The notes beneath the pieces are model-generated. The model did not search any database. It was not told the DNA's origin and saw only the letters and a list, made by a program, of their open reading frames with translations. A stretch of DNA of 25,258 nt from an uncultured Collinsella sp. (GTDB lineage Bacteria > Actinomycetota > Coriobacteriia > Coriobacteriales > Coriobacteriaceae), in contig CAUDVX010000025.1 of the NCBI GenBank assembly GCA_958452935.1, positions 1-25,258 on the forward strand, written 5' to 3'. Positions 14,568 through 22,475 of this stretch are shown here, in pieces (positions within the stretch are counted from its first letter, which is position 1; every line of letters starts with the position of its first letter). Both the position numbers and the translations under genes were made by a program.

Positions 14568-15671
14568 ATGGCGACGATGAACGAAAAAGATTACTACGAG
14601 ATTTTGGGCGTCTCCAAGGACGCCACCTCGCGTGATATTCAAAAGGCTTTCCAGCAAAAGGCCCGCAAGCTCCATCCGGACGTCAATAAAGAGCCGGATG
14701 CCGAGGAAAAGTTTAAAGAGGTTTCCGAGGCCTACGCCGTGCTCTCGGACGAGCAGAAGCGTGCGCGTTACGACGCCATGCGGTCGGGTAATCCCTTTGC
14801 CGGTGCACCGACGGCTTCGCCCTATGGCGGTGGCTATGCCGGCAGCGCCGGTTACGGCAATCCCTTTGACGGCGGTTTCCCCTTCGGGGGCGCCTGGGGC
14901 CAGCCCCGTCGCGGCCAGGCGGCCTACAACCCCGAGAGTGGCGCCAACGTGGTCGTCGATATCAAGCTCGACGCCAAGGAGGCCAAGAGCGGTGCCCACA
15001 AGACCGTTCGCTACACCCGCTTTGACACCTGCGGACATTGCGGCGGATCGGGCTCCGTTTCGTCAGAGCATGCCCATACCTGCCCGAGCTGCGGTGGTCG
15101 CGGCCATATCGATGTCGACCTGTCCTTCCTGTTTGGTGCGGGCACGTTCCAGACGGTTTGTCCCGAGTGCGGCGGTTCCGGCAAGGTCGTTGCCGATCCG
15201 TGCCCCGATTGCGGTGGCAGCGGTCGTACCCGTGTGACCTCCGAGCAGACGATTGAGTTTCCCGCCGGCACGCATGATGGCGACGAGGTGCGCATCCCCA
15301 ACATGGGACACGCCGGCACGAACGGCGCTTCGGGCGGCGATCTGGTCGGTCGTGCGCACGTTGAGGCCGAGCGCCTGGAGGGTAAGGCTCGCACCGGCTT
15401 CTACCTCATGGGTATCATCGCACCGTTTTTGGTGCTGTCTGCCATCTCGGGCGTGTTCTCGGCCTTTGCCATGATGTGCTTTATTCCGTTTGCCATGGGC
15501 TTGTTCATGGTGCTGTCGGACGGCGTGCTTCATCGCAGCCTGCTGTGGTGGAAGCGGGGCGCAATGCAGTTTGCCAATGGTTTTGCCAACGGCTTTATGT
15601 TTGCGCTCGTGTCGGTCTGGTTTGCGAGCTGCTCGCAGCAGGCCATGCTTTCGCCCTACGGGATGCAATAA
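14568..15671 (+). CDS. Membrane-anchored DnaJ-like co-chaperone
   Basis: This 367-residue J-protein has a J-domain (7-70) with HPD at 36-38, a Gly/Phe/Pro-rich linker (72-112), and the DnaJ zinc region with four CxxCxGxG units (from C155, C172, C198 and C212). A short piece of substrate domain follows (EQTIEFPAGTHDGDEVRIP, then GGDLV at 256-260). The second substrate domain and dimerisation part of DnaJ are missing. In their place are hydrophobic segments at about 277-299, 300-318 and 334-354, probably membrane helices. It should stimulate DnaK ATPase via HPD, but at the membrane; that is inference. ATG 14568 has AGGAGG at 14553-14558. A GTG at 14547 lies before that site and is rejected. The gene directly precedes a canonical dnaJ. 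Confidence 0.88.
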   Translation: MATMNEKDYYEILGVSKDATSRDIQKAFQQKARKLHPDVNKEPDAEEKFKEVSEAYAVLSDEQKRARYDAMRSGNPFAGAPTASPYGGGYAGSAGYGNPFDGGFPFGGAWGQPRRGQAAYNPESGANVVVDIKLDAKEAKSGAHKTVRYTRFDTCGHCGGSGSVSSEHAHTCPSCGGRGHIDVDLSFLFGAGTFQTVCPECGGSGKVVADPCPDCGGSGRTRVTSEQTIEFPAGTHDGDEVRIPNMGHAGTNGASGGDLVGRAHVEAERLEGKARTGFYLMGIIAPFLVLSAISGVFSAFAMMCFIPFAMGLFMVLSDGVLHRSLLWWKRGAMQFANGFANGFMFALVSVWFASCSQQAMLSPYGMQ

Positions 15672-15752
15672 CATCAAACCCTCTGTTTGCGGCCGGCCCA
15701 GCTTGGGTATAGGACGCACTGTGACAATAATGAAAGTTGGAAGGATTCGGTC

Positions 15753-16901
15753 GTGTCGGAAAATAGGGATTACTACGAGGTACTTGGCGTTGACAAGGAT
15801 GCCGACGCGCGGACGATTAAACGCGCGTTTCTAAAGAAAGCCCGTACGGTACACCCGGATGTTTCGGACGACCCCGAGGCCGAGGCCAAGTTCAAAGAGC
15901 TCAACGAGGCCTATTCCGTTCTTTCCGATGAGCAGAAGCGTGCTAACTACGACCGTTACGGTACCGCGGACGGCCCCGGTGGTTCTGGCTATGTCGATAT
16001 CAACGATATCTTTGGCGGCATGGGTATGGACGACCTCTTCTCGTCGTTCTTTGGCGCCGGTGCCGGCGGTGGCGCCCGAAATCGCCGCGAGCGTCGTCGC
16101 GGCCGCGATATGGCCATTTCCCTTTCGGTGACGCTCGAGGAGGCGGCGCTTGGCTGCAAAAAGACGATCAGCTACGATCGCCTTGCTCCCTGCGACGACT
16201 GCAACGGCACCGGCAAGGCCGAGGGCGCGACCGAGAAGCAGTGCAGCCGCTGTCACGGCACAGGCTATGTGACGACGGTCCAGCGTTCTTTCCTGGGCCA
16301 GGTTCAGTCCTCTTCGCCCTGTCCCGACTGCCACGGCGAAGGCACGGTCATCGATCATCCCTGCGAGACCTGCGATGGGCAGGGTCGCACGCCTTCTCAC
16401 GAAAAGATTGACATCGATATTCCCGCCGGTGTTTCGACTGGTCGCCAGCTGCGCGTGAGTGGTTTTGGCGAGGCCGGCCTTCGCGGCGAACCCTCGGGCG
16501 ACCTGATCGTCAACGTGCGCGTCGCCGACCACGAGCGTTTTAAGCGTAATGGCGATGACCTGTACCTGGTGAGCGATATCTCGATTGCTCAGGCCGCGCT
16601 CGGTTGCGAGATTGAGGTCGAGGGCATTATGCCTGACGAGGTCGTCAAGCTGTGCGTCCCCGCCGGCACACAGTACGGTGACACCGTGAGCGTCAACAAT
16701 TACGGCATGCCGCGTATCGGCGGCGGCGGTTCGCGCGGTCGTCTGATCGTGCAGCTTCGCGTGGTCGTCCCCATCAATCTCTCCAACAAGCAGCGCGAGC
16801 TGCTTCGCGCCTTTGCCGACGAGATGGGCGATGACGTCGCATCCGGTAAGAAGTCGGTGACCGACCGTATCAAGAGTGCCCTCGACGACATCCTCGATTA
16901 A
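15753..16901 (+). CDS. dnaJ: Chaperone protein DnaJ
   Basis: This canonical type A DnaJ of 382 residues stimulates DnaK and holds unfolded proteins. Domains in order: J-domain (6-68) with HPD at 34-36, a Gly/Phe region (74-106), the beginning of substrate domain 1, a zinc region with four complete CxxCxGxG units (CDDCNGTG, CSRCHGTG, CPDCHGEG, CETCDGQG), substrate domains 1 and 2 (to about 345) and a C-terminal dimerisation segment. GTG 15753 has GGAAGGA at 15739-15745 and gives the usual SENRDYYEVLGV start. An upstream in-frame reading from 15687 has no support. A possible own promoter (TATAGG, 15708-15713) lies in the 81-base gap. mtaB follows after 9 bases. Confidence 0.95.
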   Translation: MSENRDYYEVLGVDKDADARTIKRAFLKKARTVHPDVSDDPEAEAKFKELNEAYSVLSDEQKRANYDRYGTADGPGGSGYVDINDIFGGMGMDDLFSSFFGAGAGGGARNRRERRRGRDMAISLSVTLEEAALGCKKTISYDRLAPCDDCNGTGKAEGATEKQCSRCHGTGYVTTVQRSFLGQVQSSSPCPDCHGEGTVIDHPCETCDGQGRTPSHEKIDIDIPAGVSTGRQLRVSGFGEAGLRGEPSGDLIVNVRVADHERFKRNGDDLYLVSDISIAQAALGCEIEVEGIMPDEVVKLCVPAGTQYGDTVSVNNYGMPRIGGGGSRGRLIVQLRVVVPINLSNKQRELLRAFADEMGDDVASGKKSVTDRIKSALDDILD

Positions 16902-16910
16902 GGAGCCCGT

Positions 16911-18203
16911 GTGCTCGCACCCCATATTTCCGTCGTCAACCTCGGATGCCGTGTCAACCGGGTTGAGTCCGACCGTATCACTGCTGATCTTATGCGCTTG
17001 GGTTTTGCAATGGTGGAGCCTCAGGATGCAGAACTGATCGTCATCAATACCTGTGCCGTGACGGGGGAGGCCGAGGCCAAGACCCGCAAGGCCGTCCGTC
17101 ACGCCCTGGCCTATTCGGGAGAGCCTTACGTGGTCGTAACCGGCTGCGTCGTTAACCTGCATCCCGAGGAGCTGCTGGAGCTCTCCGATCGCGTGATCGC
17201 CGAACCGTCCAAGATAGACGTCGCCGAGCGCGTCTGTGAGGTGCTAGGTGTCGAATCCGATAGCGTGCCCGCCTGCAGCGATGGCGACGTGGTCGATGCG
17301 CTCGGTCGTTCGCGGCTGGGCGTGAAGATCCAGGATGGCTGCAACCACCGCTGCACTTATTGCATTGTGTGGAAGGCCCGCGGCCCCGAGCGTTCCGTGC
17401 CCGTCGAGTCCGTGCTCGAACAGGTGCGCGAAGCGCAGGAGGCCGGCGTGCCCGAGGTCGTGCTGACCGGCGTGAATCTGGGTGCCTATGACGGCAAGAG
17501 CGCGACCGACGAACATGTCGAGATCGATGAGCTGCTCCAGGCCATCATGGAGCGCACCGAGATCGCCCACGTGCGTATCTCCTCGGTGGAACCCATGGAT
17601 ATTTCCGAGCGCCTGCTCAAGGTGATGGCTCGCTATCCGAAGCGTATCGCGCCGTTTTTGCACCTTCCCGTGCAGTCTGGCTGCACGGCGACGCTGCATC
17701 GCATGGGTCGTCCCTATAGTGCCGAGGCCTTTGAGGATACGGTGCGCATGATTCGCGCTAACCTGCCACAAGCGTCTCTTTCGTGTGATGTCATCGTCGG
17801 TTTTCCTGGCGAGACGGACGAGGAGTTCGAGGAGTCGCTGGCACTGTGCCGTCGCGTGGGCTTTTCGCGCATGCACGTGTTCCGCTATAGCAAGCGCCCC
17901 GGCACCCTCGCCGCCGACATGCCCGACCAGGTACCTCCTGAGGTCATGGCCGAACGCAGCCGTCGCATGCGTGCCGCCGCACAGGAGCTTGCGATCGCCG
18001 ATGCCCGTCGTCGCGTGGGCACGGTCGAGCGTGCGGTGCTCGAGTATGGTGACAACCTGACGCTCGGCTCGTTCCATCATGCCCGTCTCGATGATACCTG
18101 TGGACTCACAGCCCCGTGCCTGCTCGATGTTGCTATCATCGGAGTCGATGATTCCGGCTTGGTCCATGCACGCAGGGAGGTTCATGGAAGCCTCGAAGAT
18201 TAG
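16911..18203 (+). CDS. mtaB: tRNA t6A37 methylthiotransferase MtaB
   Basis: MtaB adds a methylthio group to t6A at position 37 of tRNAs, giving ms2t6A. The 430-residue product has the N-terminal methylthiotransferase domain with cysteines C13 (NLGCRVN), C48 (INTCAVT) and C79 (VTGCVVN) for the auxiliary [4Fe-4S] cluster, then a radical SAM domain with C144, C148 and C151 (DGCNHRCTYC), and a C-terminal TRAM-like segment (about 365-425). The NLGCRVNRVES form, rather than MiaB's TYGCQMN, favours MtaB over MiaB or RimO. GTG 16911 has AGGAG at 16901-16905, overlapping the dnaJ stop. The gene overlaps phoH by 20 bases. Many Firmicutes have rsmE between dnaJ and mtaB; it is absent here. Confidence 0.93.
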   Translation: MLAPHISVVNLGCRVNRVESDRITADLMRLGFAMVEPQDAELIVINTCAVTGEAEAKTRKAVRHALAYSGEPYVVVTGCVVNLHPEELLELSDRVIAEPSKIDVAERVCEVLGVESDSVPACSDGDVVDALGRSRLGVKIQDGCNHRCTYCIVWKARGPERSVPVESVLEQVREAQEAGVPEVVLTGVNLGAYDGKSATDEHVEIDELLQAIMERTEIAHVRISSVEPMDISERLLKVMARYPKRIAPFLHLPVQSGCTATLHRMGRPYSAEAFEDTVRMIRANLPQASLSCDVIVGFPGETDEEFEESLALCRRVGFSRMHVFRYSKRPGTLAADMPDQVPPEVMAERSRRMRAAAQELAIADARRRVGTVERAVLEYGDNLTLGSFHHARLDDTCGLTAPCLLDVAIIGVDDSGLVHARREVHGSLED

Positions 18204-19170
18204 ACTTACCGTTCCCGAGGGTATCGATCCCTCGCGCGTTTTGGGCGCCGGCGATGGCGTCCTTCGTGCGCTCGAGAACTTGGTGCGCGCCCATGTGGTT
18301 TCCCGCGGTGACAGCGTTGCCGTGAGCGGCGATCCGGACGAGGTCGAGCTTGTGGCGCGTTTTTTCGAGCATGCTTTTCGCGAGGCGGCCGCCGGACGCA
18401 CACTGTCTGCCGATGATGTCTCGCGCTGTCTGGCCGTTCTGCGCGACGGCGAGCATGATGCCTCGTCGCTGCGCGATGACGTGCTGCTATCGTATCGCGG
18501 TCGCGTCATCCGCCCCAAGACGCTCGGCCAAAAGCGCTACGTGGATGCCATTCGCTCGCATACCATTACGTTTGGCCTCGGTCCCGCCGGTACCGGTAAA
18601 ACCTATCTGGCCATGGCGCTCGCCGTCGCCGCGCTCAAACGCCATGAGGTAGGCCGCCTGATCCTGACGCGCCCGGTTGTCGAGGCGGGGGAGAACCTGG
18701 GCTTTTTGCCCGGCACTCTCGAGGAAAAGATCGACCCGTATATGCGACCGCTCTACGATGCCCTCTTTGACATGATGGATCGCGAACGCACCGATGAGCT
18801 TATGGAGCGTGGCGTGATCGAGATCGCCCCGCTCGCCTACATGCGCGGTCGAACGTTGAGTGATGCCTTTGTGGTGCTCGATGAGGCACAAAACACGACG
18901 CCCGAGCAGATGAAGATGTTCCTGACGCGCCTGGGTTTTAATTCCAAGTTCGTGATTACCGGCGACCTGAGCCAGCGTGACCTGGTGGGTCGTCGCGGCG
19001 GTCTTGCCGATATCGAAAGGATTTTGGGTCGCGTCGACGATGTGGCGTTTTCTCACCTGGAGCGCGCCGATGTGGTGCGTCATGCCCTGGTGGGCCGTAT
19101 CGTTGAGGCCTATGATGCATACGACGACGCGCGCGAGCAACGCGCGCACGATCGAAAGGAGTCCCGTTGA
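18184..19170 (+). CDS. phoH: PhoH-like ATPase
   Basis: PhoH-like proteins are cytoplasmic P-loop ATPases, suspected RNA helicase or ribonuclease partners, and are very often next to ybeY. The 328-residue product has a KH-like N-terminal region (about 1-105), then the helicase-like ATPase domain with Walker A GPAGTGKT (133-140), TRPVVEAGENLGFLPG, and Walker B VVLDEAQN followed by the ITGDLSQRD motif. ATG 18184 has GGGAGG 3 bases upstream, a rather short spacing. An upstream in-frame start at 18079 would lie deep inside mtaB and adds no family sequence. The stop overlaps the TTG start of ybeY (TTGA). The precise substrate is unknown. Confidence 0.92.
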   Translation: MEASKIRLTVPEGIDPSRVLGAGDGVLRALENLVRAHVVSRGDSVAVSGDPDEVELVARFFEHAFREAAAGRTLSADDVSRCLAVLRDGEHDASSLRDDVLLSYRGRVIRPKTLGQKRYVDAIRSHTITFGLGPAGTGKTYLAMALAVAALKRHEVGRLILTRPVVEAGENLGFLPGTLEEKIDPYMRPLYDALFDMMDRERTDELMERGVIEIAPLAYMRGRTLSDAFVVLDEAQNTTPEQMKMFLTRLGFNSKFVITGDLSQRDLVGRRGGLADIERILGRVDDVAFSHLERADVVRHALVGRIVEAYDAYDDAREQRAHDRKESR

Positions 19171-19676
19171 GTGTATTGATCAGCAACGATGCCGAGCTCG
19201 ATACGCTGCTCGATGCCCAGGAGGTGGAGCACATCTGCGGAGTTGTGCTTGCTGCCGAGGGTGTTGAGCGTGAGGTCGAGATTTCCCTTTCGTATGTCGA
19301 TGAGGACGAGATGCACGAGCTCAATCTTGAGTGGCGTGGCATCGATCGCACGACCGACGTGCTTTCGTTTGAATGCGACTCGGCCTTTGACGAGGACATT
19401 CCCGCCGACGAGACACTTGAGCTCGGCGATATTATCCTGGCCCCGCAGGTCATTGCCCGCCAGGCCCCTGGCTTTGGCAACAACCCCGCCGATGAGTGCC
19501 GACTGATGCTCGTGCACGGAATGCTGCACCTGCTGTGTTACGACCACATAGAGGACGATGAGGCCGAGGTCATGGAGGCACGCGAGGATGCCATCCTGCG
19601 CGACCTGGCGCTTGAGCGCGGCGAGGACCCCAAACTCGTCCACGTCGGCCCCATAACCAATCATGCCCACGACTAG
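19167..19676 (+). CDS. ybeY: Endoribonuclease YbeY (rRNA maturation)
   Basis: YbeY is a zinc-dependent single-strand RNase involved in 16S rRNA 3'-end maturation and ribosome quality control. The 169-residue product shows RTTDVLSFEC, LGDIILAPQ and the zinc motif HGMLHLLCYDH, with H117, H121 and H127 in place. The usual glycine before YDH is a cysteine (C124). A TTG start at 19167 is chosen: AAAGGAG (19155-19161) is 5 bases upstream and the TTGA overlaps the phoH stop. No ATG or GTG nearby in frame gives a full N-terminus. The phoH-ybeY-dgkA-era order is a classic conserved cluster. Confidence 0.94.
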   Translation: MSVLISNDAELDTLLDAQEVEHICGVVLAAEGVEREVEISLSYVDEDEMHELNLEWRGIDRTTDVLSFECDSAFDEDIPADETLELGDIILAPQVIARQAPGFGNNPADECRLMLVHGMLHLLCYDHIEDDEAEVMEAREDAILRDLALERGEDPKLVHVGPITNHAHD

Positions 19677-19685
19677 GAGCCGTCT

Positions 19686-20063
19686 ATGATTCCCGGATCG
19701 AACAAGGACCATCCGTCCTTTTTAAAGTCGTTCTCATACGCCATGGAGGGCTTCGTTACCGCCGTCAAGACCGAGCGCAATATCAAGGTCATGCTCGTGG
19801 CGGGCGTGTGCACCGTCATTGCCGGCTGCATCGTGGGGCTTGATATTGCCGAGTGGGCTACGGTCATCATCTGCTGCGGCCTGGTGATTCACGGCGAGCT
19901 GTGCAATACCGCCATGGAGGCGATTGTCGACCTGGCGACCCAGGAGCTGCATCCGCTGGCCAAGCGCGCGAAGGATATTGCCGCTGCGTCTGTATACGTT
20001 CTTTCCATTACCGCCGCGATCGTGGGCTTGCTTGTCTTTGCCCACGCGCTCGACTTTATTTAG
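19686..20063 (+). CDS. dgkA: Diacylglycerol/undecaprenol kinase
   Basis: This small integral membrane kinase of 125 residues is of the DgkA family. In Gram-positives the usual substrate is undecaprenol, feeding cell-wall lipid carrier recycling; which lipid is used here is inferred. Three hydrophobic segments (about 34-52, 55-70 and 101-121) and the family motif GELCNTAMEAIVDL (70-83) with its catalytic-site glutamates are visible, as is the amphipathic N-terminal SFLKSFSYAMEGF. ATG 19686 has AGGAG overlapping the ybeY stop. It ends TAG just before the era ribosome site. Confidence 0.93.
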   Translation: MIPGSNKDHPSFLKSFSYAMEGFVTAVKTERNIKVMLVAGVCTVIAGCIVGLDIAEWATVIICCGLVIHGELCNTAMEAIVDLATQELHPLAKRAKDIAAASVYVLSITAAIVGLLVFAHALDFI

Positions 20064-20075
20064 AAAGGGATTCCC

Positions 20076-21146
20076 ATGTCCGACAATATGCAGCCTACCG
20101 GTGAAGTTTTGGATGACGAGGTCCTGGACGAGGCTGAAGGTGCCGATTCGTTTGACGAGGTCGAGGAGTTCGACCCGTTTGAGGGTATGAGCGACGAGGA
20201 ACTCGATGCCCTTTGCGACGAGGATGAGAGCCTCGCGGGCTTTGGCGACGTGGAACCTGGTTTCCGCAGCGGCTTTGTGGCCCTGGTCGGTCGTCCCAAC
20301 GCCGGCAAGTCCACGCTGCTCAACGCCTGTTACGGCAAGAAGGTCGCCATTACCTCTCCGGTTGCCCAGACGACCCGCCGCCGTATGCGCGCCGTGGTCA
20401 ACCGCCCCGGCTATCAGCTGGTTTTCGTTGACACGCCGGGTATCCACAAGCCCAAGGACGGCCTGGGCTCCGAGCTTAATAAGAGTGCGTTGTTCGAACT
20501 GAACGATGTCGATGTCGTCGCGTTTCTGATCGACGCCACCAAACCCATCGGTAGGGGAGACGCCTGGGTCGCAGAGCGCGTCAAGAACGCCCGTTCAAAA
20601 AAGGTCCTGGTGCTTACCAAAGCCGACGAGGCCGATCCCGCCCAGGTTATGGAACAACTCAAGGCCGCCCACGAGCTTATGGAATACGACGATGAGATCG
20701 TGACGTCGTCGGTCAAGAACTTCAACGTCGATGCGTTTATCGAGACCGTCGCTCACTTCTTGCCCGAGGGCCCGCGTTGGTTCCCCGAGGACATGGGCAC
20801 CGACGCGTCCGACGAGACCCTCGTGGCCGAGTTTGTGCGCGAGAAGGTCCTGCGTCGCACCCGCGACGAGATCCCTCACTCCGTGGGCGTCATCTGTGAC
20901 GCGCTCGAGCAGACTAAGAAGGTCCTGCGCGTGCACGCCACGATTTACGTCGAGCGCGAGGGGCAGAAGGGCATCATCATCGGCAAGGGCGGCGAGATGA
21001 TCAAGCATATCGGCATCGATGCCCGTCGCGATCTTGAGCGTATCTTTGGCACTCAGGTCTTTTTGGAGCTCGACGTGAAGGTTAAGGCCGGCTGGCGCGA
21101 TGACGAGGCGCAAATCCGCCGCTTTGGCTATAACGCCGAAGATTAA
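20076..21146 (+). CDS. era: GTPase Era with acidic N-terminal extension
   Basis: Era binds the 3' end of 16S rRNA and helps mature the 30S subunit. The 356-residue product has G1 GRPNAGKST (72-80), the TTRRRM switch I region, G3 DTPGIH, G4 TKAD (in place of the usual NKxD), the G5-like SSVKN and a C-terminal KH domain with GQKGIIIGKGGEMIKHIG. It exceeds the usual 300 residues because of an N-terminal extension of about 62 residues with 25 Asp/Glu among the first 60 and no Lys or Arg. ATG 20076 has GAAAGGGA at 20063-20070, 5 bases upstream, so the extension is likely translated. Met38 is the only other good start and has no comparable site. Confidence 0.95.
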   Translation: MSDNMQPTGEVLDDEVLDEAEGADSFDEVEEFDPFEGMSDEELDALCDEDESLAGFGDVEPGFRSGFVALVGRPNAGKSTLLNACYGKKVAITSPVAQTTRRRMRAVVNRPGYQLVFVDTPGIHKPKDGLGSELNKSALFELNDVDVVAFLIDATKPIGRGDAWVAERVKNARSKKVLVLTKADEADPAQVMEQLKAAHELMEYDDEIVTSSVKNFNVDAFIETVAHFLPEGPRWFPEDMGTDASDETLVAEFVREKVLRRTRDEIPHSVGVICDALEQTKKVLRVHATIYVEREGQKGIIIGKGGEMIKHIGIDARRDLERIFGTQVFLELDVKVKAGWRDDEAQIRRFGYNAED

Positions 21147-21158
21147 GCCTCGGCGTTC

Positions 21159-21908
21159 ATGGCAGGCTCTCGCACATATCGCACAAAGGTGCTCGTCCTC
21201 GACAAGACTAAGCTCAAGGAAACCGACCTGATTTTGACGATGCTCGACGAACGGGGGCGGCAGGTGCGTGCCGTGGCCAAGGGCGCACGTAAGCCTGGCG
21301 GTCGCCTTGCGGCCCGTTGCGAGCTCTTTTGCACCGTTGATATGCTGCTCGCGCATGGTCGCTCGCTCGACGTGGTTTCTCAGGCGGAGCTTATGGAGGC
21401 GCCGCTCGGTGCCGCTCCTGACTACGAGACGACCTGTGCCGCCAGCGCGATTGCCGAGGTTGCGCGCGCGTGCTCGTTCGAGGATGCCGAGGATCCATTT
21501 ACCTTTGGCATCACGCAGCGAGCGCTCACGCTTGTCGGCAGCGGTCTCGACTCGGCACATATGGACCTGCTCGTGGCGGCCTTTGTCTTTAAACTGCTGT
21601 CGCACGTTGGCTACCGACCCGATTTTTCGGCATGCGTGCTGTGCGGAGACCCCATGCTGTCGTATTTTTCGCCCCAGGCGGGCGGGCTTCTGTGCGGGTC
21701 GTGCGCCTCGAGCGTGCCTGGCGCCGAGTTGGTCTCAACCGGCGAGGTTGCATGGCTTCGCGCCCTCATGTCTATGACGTTCGATGCACTCATGGCCGAG
21801 CGAATTGACCCGCATACGGCGGCGTTCTTGCTCGGGCTTTCGCATGTGTGGGCGGCGACGCATACCGATCAGCGCCTCCGTGCGATGGAATTCATGTTGG
21901 GTCGGTGA
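21159..21908 (+). CDS. recO: DNA repair protein RecO
   Basis: RecO anneals SSB-coated strands and, with RecR, loads RecA at gaps. The 249-residue product has an N-terminal OB fold (about 1-82) starting with RTYRTKVLVLDKTKLKETDLILTML, a helical middle, and a zinc finger with CVLC (C159, C162) and CGSC (C179, C182). The position after era is standard. The ATG is 12 bases after the era stop and has no evident ribosome binding site, so it is probably coupled to era. It closes the mtaB-recO run. No intrinsic terminator is evident before rpsO. Confidence 0.93.
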   Translation: MAGSRTYRTKVLVLDKTKLKETDLILTMLDERGRQVRAVAKGARKPGGRLAARCELFCTVDMLLAHGRSLDVVSQAELMEAPLGAAPDYETTCAASAIAEVARACSFEDAEDPFTFGITQRALTLVGSGLDSAHMDLLVAAFVFKLLSHVGYRPDFSACVLCGDPMLSYFSPQAGGLLCGSCASSVPGAELVSTGEVAWLRALMSMTFDALMAERIDPHTAAFLLGLSHVWAATHTDQRLRAMEFMLGR

Positions 21909-21935
21909 TGATGCGCAGGCGCGCGCCGCTTGTGG

Positions 21936-21941
21936 TAACAT
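21936..21941 (+). promoter_or_regulatory. Candidate -10 of the rpsO-pnp promoter
   Basis: TAACAT preceded by TGTGG lies 28 bases after recO. Transcription would begin near 21949. No convincing -35 is visible, so this is a weak call based mainly on position. Confidence 0.3.
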
Positions 21942-21948
21942 ACCGACC

Positions 21949-22046
21949 TGTTGGTACCTCGACCTTGGATGTTCGCTCCACCGGCGGCTTCCCAGTCCGA
22001 GGCGAATAGAGTCGTCCGCGGGCGACGCGAAACGAAAGGTGAAACA
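21949..22046 (+). promoter_or_regulatory. Structured 5' leader of rpsO
   Basis: The leader of about 98 bases can form a 5-bp helix TTCGC (21971-21975 region) with GCGAA near 22001-22005, and a compact hairpin 22011-22026 (GTCG-t-CC, loop GCG, GGCGAC) ahead of the ribosome site GAAAGG. S15 binds its own leader in several phyla through unrelated structures. That this leader does so is inference only. Confidence 0.3.
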
Positions 22047-22325
22047 ATGACTGTTTCCAAAGAGCGCAAGGCGGAGCTGACCGCCCAGTTCGGTAACTCC
22101 CCGGTCGATACCGGTAACCCCAAGGTTCAGGTCGCCATCCTGTCCGAGCGCATCAAGGAGCTGACCGAGCACATGAAGTCCCACCAGAAGGACTTCCACA
22201 CCCGTCGTGGCCTGCTCATGCTCGTCGGCCGTCGTCGTCGTCTTCTCTCCTACATCAAGAAGAACGACATCGTCGAGTACCGTGAGCTCATCAAGGCTCT
22301 GGGCATCCGCGACAACATCCAGTAA
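22047..22325 (+). CDS. rpsO: 30S ribosomal protein S15
   Basis: S15 is a primary 16S rRNA-binding protein at the 20-22 helical junction. The 92-residue product (usual length 89) has family marks DTGNPKVQVAILSERI, TEHMKSHQKDFHTRRGLL and VGRRRRLLSYIKKND. ATG 22047 has GAAAGG about 7 bases upstream. The frame is open to 21951, but the extra residues overlap the leader and are not S15-like. It is followed 15 bases later by a terminator and then pnp, the classic rpsO-pnp pair. Confidence 0.97.
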   Translation: MTVSKERKAELTAQFGNSPVDTGNPKVQVAILSERIKELTEHMKSHQKDFHTRRGLLMLVGRRRRLLSYIKKNDIVEYRELIKALGIRDNIQ

Positions 22326-22340
22326 GGATTTGTACATGCT

Positions 22341-22374
22341 AAGAGCGTCCTGCGCAGCGGGGCGCTCTTTTTGT
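22341..22374 (+). terminator. Intrinsic terminator between rpsO and pnp
   Basis: Bases 22341-22350 pair with 22360-22369 in a 10-bp stem (AAGAGCG core, one G-U pair) with a 9-base loop, running into TTTTTG. It would end most rpsO transcripts, with read-through or a separate promoter feeding pnp. Confidence 0.85.
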
Positions 22375-22380
22375 GTAAGG

Positions 22381-22462
22381 GCGTGAACAATCACGCTCTG
22401 AAGCGTGGCGGGGGCAGGGGGCCCGCGTCACATGAGAAGCCCGCAGGCAAGGGGCCTGCGGG
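22381..22462 (+). promoter_or_regulatory. Hairpin-rich pnp leader (possible PNPase autoregulation site)
   Basis: Three potential hairpins lie in 82 bases: GCGTGA/TCACGC (22381-22396), an imperfect GTGGCGGG/CCCGCGTCAC (about 22405-22431), and a perfect 9-bp GC-rich stem (22440-22448 with 22454-22462, loop AAGGG). The last ends two bases before the pnp ribosome site AAAGGAG (22465-22471). In E. coli, RNase III cleaves a stem in the same place and PNPase then represses its own mRNA. An equivalent here is an inference from position and structure. Confidence 0.45.
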
Positions 22463-22475
22463 GTAAAGGAGAACA

